From JAPXSY01 sp034003585 (GTDB lineage Bacteria; Verrucomicrobiota; Kiritimatiellia; RFP12; UBA1067), in assembly GCA_034003585.1 (NCBI GenBank), contig JAVEYH010000005.1, positions 1 to 64,000 on the forward strand: DNA of 64,000 nt, read 5' to 3'. Positions 7,958 to 15,854 of this stretch are shown piece by piece. Within the stretch, counting starts at the first letter, position 1. Every line of letters starts with the position of its first letter. The position numbers and the translations under genes were made by a program. A model generated the notes under the pieces. That model saw only the letters and a program-made list of their open reading frames with translations, was not told where the DNA came from and ran no database searches.

Positions 7958-7987
7958 GCGCGGAAAGCCCCGCTCCCTTTTCCGCGC
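7958..7987. terminator. Hairpin between convergent radC and nfo
   Basis: GCGCGGAAA (7958-7966) and TTTCCGCGC (7979-7987) form a 9-bp stem in the 54-base convergent gap. A- and T-runs in the stem could serve both directions, although no long U-tract follows. Confidence 0.5.
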
Positions 7988-8011
7988 GGCCGCCCCGGCT
8001 TTCCGGATACG

Positions 8012-8854
8012 TCAGCCTGCCATGTCCATCAGCTGCCGGATCTCCCGCTCCCAGAGCGTTTCGTCCGGCGTCTCCAGCACAAGGGGCATGTTCTCGAAGC
8101 GCGCGTCCGTCATGATGCAGGTGAACACGTCCATGCCGAGCAGCCCCGCGCCGAGCGGCGCGTGACGGTCCACGTGCGAACCGAGCGCGACCTTGGAGTC
8201 GTTCAGGTGCAGGCCCCGCAGATACGCCATGCCCACCGTCCGGTCGAAATGCTCCATGGCCTTGAGGAACCCGTCGCGCGTGCGGATATCAAATCCGGCC
8301 GCGAACGTGTGCATGGTGTCGAGGCAGACCCCCACGCGGGATTTGTCGTCAACCCCCTCGATCATCGTCCGGAGCTCCTCGAACACCGAACCGAGGTTCC
8401 CGCCGCTGCCCGCCGTATTCTCGATCACAAGGGTCACGCCCTCGGTCTGTTCCAGCGCCCGGTTGATCGATTGCGCCACACGTTCGCAGGCCGCCTGGGG
8501 AGAGAGCAGGCGCAGATGGCTGCCCGGGTGGAGGTTGAGCTTGTCGAGCCCGAGCGCCATGCAACGGCGCAGCTCATCCAACAGCGAGGCCATGGATTTC
8601 GCATGGGCCGTCTCATCCGGGTTCGCGAGGTTGATGAGATACCCGGCGTGCGGCATCACCTGCGCCGCCGTGTAGCCGTCCGCGGCCATCTGCCGCCGGA
8701 ACGCCCCGATGTCCGCCGCGGCATACGGCGCGGCCGTCCACTGGCGCTGGTTCTTGACGAACATGCCGAAACCGGTCGCGCCCAGCGCCTTGGCGTTCTT
8801 CGGCGCGTTCGCCACCCCGCCCCCGATCGACACATGCGGCCCGATGAAATACAT
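8012..8854 (-). CDS. nfo: Endonuclease IV (AP endonuclease)
   Basis: 280-residue TIM-barrel, tri-zinc endonuclease that nicks DNA 5' to abasic sites in base excision repair. Metal-ligand signatures are in order: GPHVSIGGG at the start, NLHPGSH, VIENTAG, VCLDTMHTFAAGFD, GLHLNDSK, SHVDRHAPLG and VLETPD. The start at 8854 was chosen because MYFIGPHVSI matches the family N-terminus and GGGAGG sits just upstream; a longer in-frame version to 8974 adds arginine-rich filler. It lies downstream of prmC on the same strand. Confidence 0.95.
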   Translation of the reverse strand: MYFIGPHVSIGGGVANAPKNAKALGATGFGMFVKNQRQWTAAPYAAADIGAFRRQMAADGYTAAQVMPHAGYLINLANPDETAHAKSMASLLDELRRCMALGLDKLNLHPGSHLRLLSPQAACERVAQSINRALEQTEGVTLVIENTAGSGGNLGSVFEELRTMIEGVDDKSRVGVCLDTMHTFAAGFDIRTRDGFLKAMEHFDRTVGMAYLRGLHLNDSKVALGSHVDRHAPLGAGLLGMDVFTCIMTDARFENMPLVLETPDETLWEREIRQLMDMAG

Positions 8855-8970
8855 TCTTCCTCCCTTCGGCAACCCCCGCTCCGGCGGCGGCAGGCCCTCC
8901 TTGTTCCGCCCTTGTCCAATGCGTTTCCATCGCCACCGGGCAAGCGGTGAGACCCGGACACGCCAACCGC

Positions 8971-9840
8971 TCACACGCTTTGCACGCCCGTGGCGTACCG
9001 ATCCCGACCCGAGTCGTCTTGCGCGATGACCACATCCGTAAAGCCATACTCGCCGAGCATCTCGCGCAGCGCGGGGCCCTGCTCGTCCCCGATCTCGAAA
9101 AACACCGCGCCCCCGGGTTTCAGCACCATCACCGCATCAAGCAGCAGCGCACGGAAACACGCCAGCCCGTCGGGCCCGCCGTCAAGCGCCAGGCGCGGCT
9201 CGTGGTCGCGGATGTGCGGTTCGAGACCGTCCACCACGCGCGAGGGAATGTAGGGGGGATTCGAGACCAGCACATCCACACTCGCGGGGTCGAATTCGCC
9301 GCACCCGTCGCTCTGCGCAAACAGCACCCGTCCGGCCAGCCCGGATAACTCGGCGTTCTCCCGCGCCAGGTCCAGCGCGTCCGCGCTGATGTCCAGCCCC
9401 ACAAACACCCCGCGCCCCAGTTCCTGGGCCAGGCTCAGAATGATGCACCCCGTGCCGGTGCCGACGTCCACCACCAGCGGTTTCTCCGTGTCCCGCACCT
9501 GCGGGGAGCGTAAGACCAGACCGACCAGTTGTTCGGTTTCAGGCCGCGGAATCAGCGCCCGCCGGTCCACTTTGAGCGTCAGGTTACGGAAGTCCCATTG
9601 GCCCAGCACATACTGCACCGGCTCCCCGCCGGCCACACGCCGCAGACCGCGCCGTAACGCATCCACCTTGCGCGTTTCCGGAATCGTGTCGAGATGGCGG
9701 TACAGATCCAGGCGGCCGCACCGGAAAAGCCGCGCCGCCAACAGTTCGCTGGCCACGCGGGAATCGGGGACCTTCCGTTTGGCGAGATAGGCGTCACCCA
9801 ACGCAATCAGCTCACGGAGTTTTTTTTGTTCTTCGGCCAT
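8971..9840 (-). CDS. prmC: Release factor glutamine methyltransferase PrmC (HemK)
   Basis: SAM-dependent methyltransferase that methylates the Gln of the GGQ motif of release factors RF1/RF2. It has a helical N-terminal domain, the RRALIPRPETEQLV segment, the SAM-binding VVDVGTGTGCIILSLA and the catalytic substrate motif VSNPPYIPS. An in-frame GTG at 9855 would add five residues; neither start has a good ribosome site. A GGQ protein that may or may not be a substrate lies at 62315-62680. Confidence 0.93.
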   Translation of the reverse strand: MAEEQKKLRELIALGDAYLAKRKVPDSRVASELLAARLFRCGRLDLYRHLDTIPETRKVDALRRGLRRVAGGEPVQYVLGQWDFRNLTLKVDRRALIPRPETEQLVGLVLRSPQVRDTEKPLVVDVGTGTGCIILSLAQELGRGVFVGLDISADALDLARENAELSGLAGRVLFAQSDGCGEFDPASVDVLVSNPPYIPSRVVDGLEPHIRDHEPRLALDGGPDGLACFRALLLDAVMVLKPGGAVFFEIGDEQGPALREMLGEYGFTDVVIAQDDSGRDRYATGVQSV

Positions 9841-9930
9841 GCGTTCCGCATCCACGCGGTCGGGGCAGGGACCAACCCGCCACGCCTTGCCCGTCTTGAA
9901 AGGGATGGCCTGTGTACCGCCGACCGGCGA

Positions 9931-10275
9931 TCAGAACGGCGTCGGGTCATCGAGCGGCGTCGGCGGCTCGGCATCCTCATAAGACACCGAGGACCCGTCC
10001 GTCTCCAGCTTATCGATGCGGAAGGCCTCCAAGTCCGTATAGTACCGCTCCTTGTACTCCCGGCTCCGGATCCGGAACCCCACCTTGACGCGCTCCCCCA
10101 CCGCCACACGGTCCAACAGGGCCGCCCGGTCTTTCACACAAGCGAATTTGACATCCTGCGGATAGTCATCCTCCATGGTGAGAACGAATTCACGTTTCGT
10201 GAACCCGCTCGCAAAGGTCATCGGATCCAAAATCGTCTTGATGCTCCCCGTCATCTCATAGGTCGTTCCAGCCAT
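9931..10275 (-). CDS. DUF3127 domain protein
   Basis: 114-residue small beta-rich protein resembling DUF3127, known mainly from Bacteroidota and relatives: the pattern is MxGxI..., FTKREFVLTMEDDYPQDVKFAC, KVGFRIRSREYKERYYTDLEAFRID. The fold suggests an OB-like, possibly nucleic-acid-binding protein, but no function is established. The C-terminus is acidic and proline-rich (EDAEPPTPLDDPTPF), similar to acidic tails used for protein contacts in single-stranded DNA-binding proteins; that likeness is inference. Confidence 0.75.
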   Translation of the reverse strand: MAGTTYEMTGSIKTILDPMTFASGFTKREFVLTMEDDYPQDVKFACVKDRAALLDRVAVGERVKVGFRIRSREYKERYYTDLEAFRIDKLETDGSSVSYEDAEPPTPLDDPTPF

Positions 10276-10349
10276 ACCCCGAGTCCTCGCTTGTCGTTTT
10301 TTATGATGGGGATATTAAACCAGATCGGAGCGCTGCGGGCAATACGGAA

Positions 10350-10382
10350 GGGTGCGGATTCAACTTTGTTGAATCCGCACCC
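10350..10382. repeat. Perfect 15-bp-stem palindrome
   Basis: GGGTGCGGATTCAAC, TTT loop, GTTGAATCCGCACCC. It shares the outer GGGTGYGG with the family-2 hairpins at 4974, 54470 and 61535, and the inner part with 4751-4783. It lies ~190 bases past the end of the ceramidase operon. Confidence 0.8.
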
Positions 10383-10421
10383 GAAGGAGGCTTTCGTGCC
10401 TTACCAACCGACAACAGCGAT

Positions 10422-10512
10422 AAAAAAACAAGTTGTTCCTCACACAAAGGGCACGACGGGGAATGGTGTGCCATGAAAGAAACCTTCGTGTTCTTTGTGC
10501 CTTTGTGTGAGG
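10422..10512 (-). terminator. Candidate terminator of the ceramidase-like operon
   Basis: CCTCACACAAAG (10438-10449) pairs with CTTTGTGTGAGG (10501-10512), with four more pairs beyond one bulged G. On the minus strand the stem is followed within about ten bases by seven T (plus-strand A run 10422-10428). The arm text is a common type of dispersed intergenic repeat, so it may be a repeat co-opted as a terminator. Confidence 0.5.
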
Positions 10513-10571
10513 GTTGTGGGCTCGGTCCGCGTTAGGAAGGAGGAGTGAGAAGTTGTGACACCCTGAAGGCA

Positions 10572-12038
10572 TCAGGGGAACAGCGCGCGGATCGCGTCCA
10601 GAGTCCGTTCCACCAGCATCTGTCCGCCTTCGGGGCCGACGGGCGTGGACTGCGGCACCGCGCTGTAGCCGCCGCCCTTCACCGCCCGCTCGGAGGGCAG
10701 GTAGGAATGACGGTGATCCGCCGGGCTGGCGAGTTGGATCAGGACCGTCTGCGGCGCCGCGCTGCGGCCGTGGATGCGCATGGCGTAATCCTGAAACAGC
10801 TCAAAGGGACTGGTCGCGATGGCCACTCCGCCCAGGCGCAGGACATGCACCTCAAGCCGGTTGACGATCCCGGCCTTCTGCTGCGCCTCATAGAGATCAA
10901 CCGTGCGCCGGAACCAGTTCCGGCGACCCTCGGCGTAACTCTTCGCGTGCGGGGTGGTGGCGGAGGCCATTTGCGCGGAATACGCCGCGCATTGCGAACG
11001 CGCCTCCTGAAGCTCCGAATCGGTGATCTTCCGGGCCGGCACGGTAAACCGCTCGACGCGGTGCGCCAGCGCCGCATCCGCGCGGATGTCCTCGCGGATC
11101 ACCTCCCAGGTCTCGTCGAAGGCCCGCACGATGCGCCGCCCCACCTCCTCTTTGCGCGCCAGCCCGCGCAATTTCTCCATGCGGCTCTCCGCGGCTTTGC
11201 GCAGCATCGGGCGCGGCATCACATCACCCCCGGGCCCGCAAAAGCCCAATACCACCAGCCCCTCGCCGTATTTGCCGCGCAGCCCCTCCCGCACCGGGTG
11301 CCAGTAATCCGCGCTGACCTGGCTCATCCCCTCCACGGTCTGTGAGGGGCAGGGCACCACCAGCATGGCGGCGATCAATTTTTTCTCCGCATCCGTGAAG
11401 CCCAGCACATCCACCGCGTGATCCTCCCAGCCCTCCAGATGGCGGAACTCGGGTTTTCCCGTCTTGCCGTACATTTCCGCCTTTCCGTCGGCATACACCA
11501 CGCGCCGGTTGTGTCCCACCACCGCATGCCCCAGTCCCCACGCCACGCCGCCGGGCCTGCGGCCCTCCCACGCCCTGACCGCCGCCTCCGTCATCCGCTC
11601 ATACAGAAACGGCAGATACTCTTTGGGCTGCATGGCGTCCCCGTAATCAGAAAAACGCTCCTGATTCAGTGTGGGGCCGGTGTGCGTGTGCGTAGCCGCC
11701 AGAAAAAGTTTGTTGGTGTCGAAACCCGTCAGCTTGGAAGCGACCCAAGCCCGGAAAGCGCATTGCACCTCGACCGGAATCGATACCACATCCACAGCGA
11801 TCAGCATGGCCTGTTCCGCGGGTTTGCCCGGCTCACGCGACTCCAAAGCCAGAACGCAGGCCTTGCACGGGCTCTCCACTTTTGTCGAGAGCCGCTGGTG
11901 GAACTGCCCCGCAAGGGAGATCGACCGGTCGGGCGTGATGCTGACCTCCGCCGCGCCGATCCAAAGCTCGGCGGCGCGCACCCCCGCCGTTGTGAAAAGC
12001 ATTGCGCACGCCACAAACGAAAGATTTCTTTTCTTCAT
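10572..12038 (-). CDS. Exported neutral-ceramidase-like protein, paralog A
   Basis: 488 residues with a signal peptide (MKKRNLSF ... AGVRA, cut before AELWIG). It belongs to the neutral/alkaline non-lysosomal ceramidase N-terminal family, a zinc amidase fold: ITPDRSISLAGQF near the start, then AATHTHTGP with the zinc-type histidines, then SADYWHPVREGL and GFCGPGGDVMPRP. In characterised ceramidases the last motif is GDVSPN with the Ser as nucleophile; here Met274 occupies that place, so classical amidase chemistry is doubtful. The C-terminus has YLPSERAVKGGGYSA and GPEGGQ. The start at 12038 has GGAG upstream. It is the last gene of the operon. The substrate is unlikely to be ceramide; relatives in PVC genomes are uncharacterised. 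Confidence 0.8.
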   Translation of the reverse strand: MKKRNLSFVACAMLFTTAGVRAAELWIGAAEVSITPDRSISLAGQFHQRLSTKVESPCKACVLALESREPGKPAEQAMLIAVDVVSIPVEVQCAFRAWVASKLTGFDTNKLFLAATHTHTGPTLNQERFSDYGDAMQPKEYLPFLYERMTEAAVRAWEGRRPGGVAWGLGHAVVGHNRRVVYADGKAEMYGKTGKPEFRHLEGWEDHAVDVLGFTDAEKKLIAAMLVVPCPSQTVEGMSQVSADYWHPVREGLRGKYGEGLVVLGFCGPGGDVMPRPMLRKAAESRMEKLRGLARKEEVGRRIVRAFDETWEVIREDIRADAALAHRVERFTVPARKITDSELQEARSQCAAYSAQMASATTPHAKSYAEGRRNWFRRTVDLYEAQQKAGIVNRLEVHVLRLGGVAIATSPFELFQDYAMRIHGRSAAPQTVLIQLASPADHRHSYLPSERAVKGGGYSAVPQSTPVGPEGGQMLVERTLDAIRALFP

Positions 12039-12085
12039 TTTTCTCCGGTCTCTCACGCGGATACGAATCGGCACCCGCGGTTGTG

Positions 12086-13540
12086 TTACTTCTTGAACAG
12101 TTCGCTGATCGCCGCAAGCGTGCGTTCCACCAGTTCCTGCCCACCCTCGGGCCCGACCAGGCTGGACTCCGGCACGGCGCTGTAGCCTCCGCCTTTTGCG
12201 GCCCGCTCCGTCGGAAGATAGGTGGGACCGTCCACCGGGCTGGCCAACTGGATCAAAACCGTCTGTCCGGCCGGACTGCGCGCCTGGATCCGCATGCCGT
12301 AATCGAGGAACAGCTCGAAGGGGTTGGTGGCGATCGCCACGTCGCCCAGCCGCAGCGCGTGCAGCTCGACCGCATGGCGCGGCGCGGCCGTCTTCTGCGC
12401 CTCGTACCGGGCGATGGTTTTCTTGTACCAGTTTTTATGGGCCGCCTCGCCGCCGACGAGCTTCGCTTTGGCGGCGAGCGGCTCGTATCTCTTTTTGGCG
12501 GCCTCGTATTCCGGATCGGTGATTTTCCGGCCGGGCAGATCGAAGCGCTCGACGCGGTGCGCGAAGGCGAGTTCTGTGCGGACATCGCTCTTTACGGCGT
12601 CCCACGTCTCTTCATGGGCCCGCACAATCCGGCGGGCCAGCTCCTGCCGCCGGTTCAGCTTGCGGAGCTGTCCCATGCGGACCTCGGCGCCCCGGCGCAG
12701 AATGGGGCGCGGCACAAGATCGCCCGCCGGGCCGCAAAACCCCAACACGACGTACTGCCCGCCATACTGCCGCCGCAGCGCTTCGCGCACGTTGCCCCAG
12801 TAGTCCGCGTGGAGCCGCGACATGCCCTCGTCGACTTGAGACGGGCAGGCCACCGTGATCGCGGTCGCGAGAGGCTTGCGGTCGGCGTCGAGAAAGAAAA
12901 GGAAATCGGCCGTGTGGTCCTCGCACCCCTCGAGGCCGCGGAATTCCGGCTTGTCGGTCGGACCGTACATCGCGGCCGAGCCGTCCGCGTACATCAACCG
13001 CCGGTTTTGGCTGGTGACCGCATGACCCATTCCCCAGGCCACGGCGCCGGGCTTGCGTCCCTCCCAAGCCTTCAACGCCGCCGCCGCCACCCGCTCGAAA
13101 AAGAAGGCGACATACTCCTCGGGCGGCATCGCCTCCCCCAAGTCATCGTACCACCCCTGGTCAAGGGCCGGCCCCGTGTGGGTGTGCGTCGCGGTAAAAA
13201 AGAGCTTGCCCGTGTCGAACCCCTTCAGGCTCTCGCCCAGATGCGCCCGAAACCGCTGCTGGATATCGCGCGGCACGTAACACACGTCGCAGACGATCAC
13301 CATCGCGCAGTCCGAAGCCTTTCCGTTCTCGCGCGACTCCAAGGCCAGCACCTCAGCCTTGCAGCGGCTGAGGATGTTGCTGGGCTGCCCCACGCGGACA
13401 TGGAACTGGCCGGTCAGCGACACGGGCCGGTCCGGCGTGATGTCGGCCTCCGCCGCGCCGATCCACAGCTCCGCGGCGCGTGCCACACCGGCCGAGAGCA
13501 GGGATACGGTAACCGCCAGAAACAAGGGATTCCGTTTCAT
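12086..13540 (-). CDS. Exported neutral-ceramidase-like protein, paralog B
   Basis: 484 residues, signal peptide MKRNPLFL ... AGVARA, then AELWIGAAEADITPDRPVSLTGQF. Same domain plan as paralog A: TATHTHTGPALDQ with zinc-type His, then GFCGPAGDLVPRP, where Val276 stands at the nucleophile position of true ceramidases. The C-terminus is YLPTERAAKGGGYSAVPESSLVGPEGGQ. The start at 13540 is fixed by GGAG and the signal peptide; the longer reading to 13717 runs into the preceding oxidoreductase gene. It forms a unit with the oxidoreductase gene upstream, separated by 83 bases, exactly as in the paralogous pair 15855-18757. Confidence 0.8.
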   Translation of the reverse strand: MKRNPLFLAVTVSLLSAGVARAAELWIGAAEADITPDRPVSLTGQFHVRVGQPSNILSRCKAEVLALESRENGKASDCAMVIVCDVCYVPRDIQQRFRAHLGESLKGFDTGKLFFTATHTHTGPALDQGWYDDLGEAMPPEEYVAFFFERVAAAALKAWEGRKPGAVAWGMGHAVTSQNRRLMYADGSAAMYGPTDKPEFRGLEGCEDHTADFLFFLDADRKPLATAITVACPSQVDEGMSRLHADYWGNVREALRRQYGGQYVVLGFCGPAGDLVPRPILRRGAEVRMGQLRKLNRRQELARRIVRAHEETWDAVKSDVRTELAFAHRVERFDLPGRKITDPEYEAAKKRYEPLAAKAKLVGGEAAHKNWYKKTIARYEAQKTAAPRHAVELHALRLGDVAIATNPFELFLDYGMRIQARSPAGQTVLIQLASPVDGPTYLPTERAAKGGGYSAVPESSLVGPEGGQELVERTLAAISELFKK

Positions 13541-13623
13541 TTTCGACTCCTGCCGTTCTGAATCGGCCTGCTTCGACCCGGGGCGAAAGGATCGCCTTGA
13601 GTCGAATCCGGCCGAGCCCTTCT
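13541..13623 (-). repeat. Conserved 83-base spacer with hairpin, copy 2
   Basis: Same length and largely the same sequence as 17310-17392. Arms GGCCTGCTTCGAC (13565-13577) and GTCGAATCCGGCC (13601-13613) pair with two mismatches. It lies in the transcript between oxidoreductase and ceramidase-like genes, so it could act as an RNA element. Confidence 0.65.
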
Positions 13624-14988
13624 TCACCCTTCCAGCTTCCACCCGTTGTGCATCGGCCGCGTCAGCATGGCGTTCGCCAGGTCGTTGCCGACGAAGCGCT
13701 CGCTCTTCCAGTCCCATTTCAGCTTCTGCTGCAGCCGCGCCGCGATGCCCGAGATCATGCCCAGCGCGGAGGCCACATGCGTGGCGTCGATGCCCGCGAT
13801 CGGCTCCTTGCGGCTGCGCATGGCGTCCAGCAGCCCGCCCCAGTGGTCCACCTTTTTATAGACGACGCGCTCGCCGTCCTTGGTCTTGAGCGTGGTCACA
13901 TCATCGAAGGTGCAGCCGTCCGGCAAAAGCCTCCGGTCGCCCGCCTTGGGGCGAAGAGTCAGCAGCTCGGGGGCGGAGGCCTCGATCCGGTCGCCGCGGT
14001 TGACATGCACCCAGCCTTTCTCGCCGACAAAGGTCGTGCCGAGCTTCTGCTGGCGGTCATCCGAGAAAACCATCCTGAGGCCGCTGGCGTAAGTCAGCGT
14101 CGCCTTCCAGGTCTCGATGTTGTCGGCGAAGCCCTTATTCTTGTAGTAGGTGCCGCCGCATTCGATCTCGAACGGCTCGGTGCCGAGCGCCGGCACGCCC
14201 CAGTGCGCGATGTCCAGGTGGTGCACGCCCCAGTTGGTGGTCCAGCCCTCGCAGTAGTCGTTCAGCAGATACCAGTCCGGGTAGGCGACCCGGCCGGGGT
14301 TGAACGGATTATACCGCGCGGGTCCCTGCCACATCGCCCAGTCGAAGCCTTCCGGAACCGGCTGCGGATCGTACGGCCCCTTGTACTTGGGCTGGAAGTG
14401 CGGCCCCTCGACCGCGACCCGCACTTCGGTGATCTTGCCGAGATACCCGTTCAGGGCCAGCTCGGCGCCCTGACGGAAATTGCCGAGCGAGCGCTGCCAC
14501 ATGCCGGACTGGAAGACGCGCCTGTTCTTGCGGAGCGCGGCGCGGATCGCGAAGCCATCGTTGACGCAGACGCCCGTGGGCTTTTCGCAAAACATGTCCT
14601 TGCCCGCGTTAGCGGCGGCGGTGGCGATCAGCGAGTGCCAGTGGTCCTGCGCGGCGATCATCACGGCGTCGATCTCCTTGCGCGCCAGCAGCTCGCGGAA
14701 ATCGCCGAAGGTGGCGCAACCCTGGTCGCCGTTCTTCTGGTCGACGAGGCCTTTGGCCTTCCGCATGCGGTCACGCTGCGCGTCACACACCGCAACGATC
14801 CGGCAGCCGTCCAGCCCGAGGAAGTTGCGCATGTTCAGCGTGCCGCGGTCGCCTACGCCGATGCAGCCGAGCGCGATCCGTTCGTTCGCGCCGAAAGCGG
14901 TTGAAGGGAGGATTGTCGGAAATCCGAAGGCTGTGGCCGCAGCCGCGGTACGCTTCAGAAACTGACGCCGGTTCCATGCAATGCTCAT
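13624..14988 (-). CDS. TAT-exported Gfo/Idh/MocA family oxidoreductase, paralog A
   Basis: 454 residues. A twin-arginine leader (NRRQFLKRTAAAATAFGFP) precedes a Rossmann fold (IALGCIGVGDRGTLNMRNF). The EKP motif (FCEKPTGVCV) carries the usual catalytic Lys, and GVHHLDIAHWG supplies His/Asp residues near the substrate. Family members are NAD(P)-dependent sugar dehydrogenases or, with a bound cofactor, glycosidases and isomerases. TAT export implies folding with the nucleotide bound before transport. It lies between the TIM-barrel gene (15001) and ceramidase-like B. It is highly similar in sequence, and equal in length, to the protein encoded at 17393-18757. Confidence 0.88.
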   Translation of the reverse strand: MSIAWNRRQFLKRTAAAATAFGFPTILPSTAFGANERIALGCIGVGDRGTLNMRNFLGLDGCRIVAVCDAQRDRMRKAKGLVDQKNGDQGCATFGDFRELLARKEIDAVMIAAQDHWHSLIATAAANAGKDMFCEKPTGVCVNDGFAIRAALRKNRRVFQSGMWQRSLGNFRQGAELALNGYLGKITEVRVAVEGPHFQPKYKGPYDPQPVPEGFDWAMWQGPARYNPFNPGRVAYPDWYLLNDYCEGWTTNWGVHHLDIAHWGVPALGTEPFEIECGGTYYKNKGFADNIETWKATLTYASGLRMVFSDDRQQKLGTTFVGEKGWVHVNRGDRIEASAPELLTLRPKAGDRRLLPDGCTFDDVTTLKTKDGERVVYKKVDHWGGLLDAMRSRKEPIAGIDATHVASALGMISGIAARLQQKLKWDWKSERFVGNDLANAMLTRPMHNGWKLEG

Positions 14989-15000
14989 CGGTTCGTTCCT

Positions 15001-15828
15001 TTATTTGTTTGAATGTGTTCGGATGAAGTCGAGGCATTGCCGCACATCCTGCTCCACCTGCGGCGACACGTCGTCGAACTCGACGCCGACATGCCCGCGG
15101 AAACCCTGCCGCGCCAACTCGTCCAGCACGGCGGGAATCATGCCGACTCCTCGCCCATAGGGCACATCCGGACTCCCGTACTTCGCCTCCTGGACGTCCT
15201 TCAGATGCACGGAATGGATGCGCCCGTTTACTGCCTGGAGATAGGCGACCGGATCCATGCCGGAACGGTAGATGTGGCCCGTGTCCACCGAGAAGCCGAT
15301 GCGGGGGTCGCGCCCTTTCATCAGCCCCATGAGGTAACCGGGGTCCCAGTTGCGGTACTGCGGCTTGCCGGGATTCTTCGCGTGGTTGTGGAAACAGAGC
15401 CGGACATCGTATTCCTTGACCATGCGCTCGATGAGGTCGAAACGGTCCGCGGGCGGCTCGCCTGTCAGCCCCCGCAACCCCAGCTTCTTCGCGAAGGCGA
15501 ACAGCTTGCGCGTGTCCTCGTCCGTCTTGCCGAAATCCGCGACGTACGCATTGACGGCCCTGAGCCCGCTCGCCGCGATTTTCGTCTTGAGCGCCGCGAG
15601 GTGTTCCTCCGTGAGGCTCGCGTTCAGAATGACGTCCGGATGTTCCGGGCTGAGTTTCTGCCAGAGGAAAAACTCGATCACCTCCGCGCCGCACGCCTTG
15701 GCCTTGTCGATCGCCTCGAACGCCGTGCCCTTGCGGAACGAATAGGCGCACACGCCGACCTCGAACGTTCGGGCGTTCGCCGCCAGGGTGAGCAGGACCG
15801 CAGCCAGAACAGGATTCCCTCGCTTCAT
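15001..15828 (-). CDS. Exported sugar phosphate isomerase/epimerase-like TIM-barrel protein
   Basis: 275 residues, signal peptide MKRGNPVLAAVLLTLAANA, then a xylose-isomerase-like TIM barrel (AP endonuclease 2 family): FEVGVCAYSF, GAEVIEFFLW, RLCFHNHAKNP, GFSVDTGHIYRSG, IHSVHLKDVQ and GHVGVEFDDV, with the Glu/Asp/His/Glu metal site typical of the fold. The start at 15828 has AGGAG upstream. Export is notable because classical members are cytosolic; exported relatives beside Gfo/Idh/MocA genes have been linked to keto-sugar elimination or epimerisation. It sits between the two duplicated oxidoreductase-ceramidase pairs. Confidence 0.85.
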   Translation of the reverse strand: MKRGNPVLAAVLLTLAANARTFEVGVCAYSFRKGTAFEAIDKAKACGAEVIEFFLWQKLSPEHPDVILNASLTEEHLAALKTKIAASGLRAVNAYVADFGKTDEDTRKLFAFAKKLGLRGLTGEPPADRFDLIERMVKEYDVRLCFHNHAKNPGKPQYRNWDPGYLMGLMKGRDPRIGFSVDTGHIYRSGMDPVAYLQAVNGRIHSVHLKDVQEAKYGSPDVPYGRGVGMIPAVLDELARQGFRGHVGVEFDDVSPQVEQDVRQCLDFIRTHSNK

Positions 15829-15854
15829 GCTTTTTCTCCTTACCCGGATCTTGT

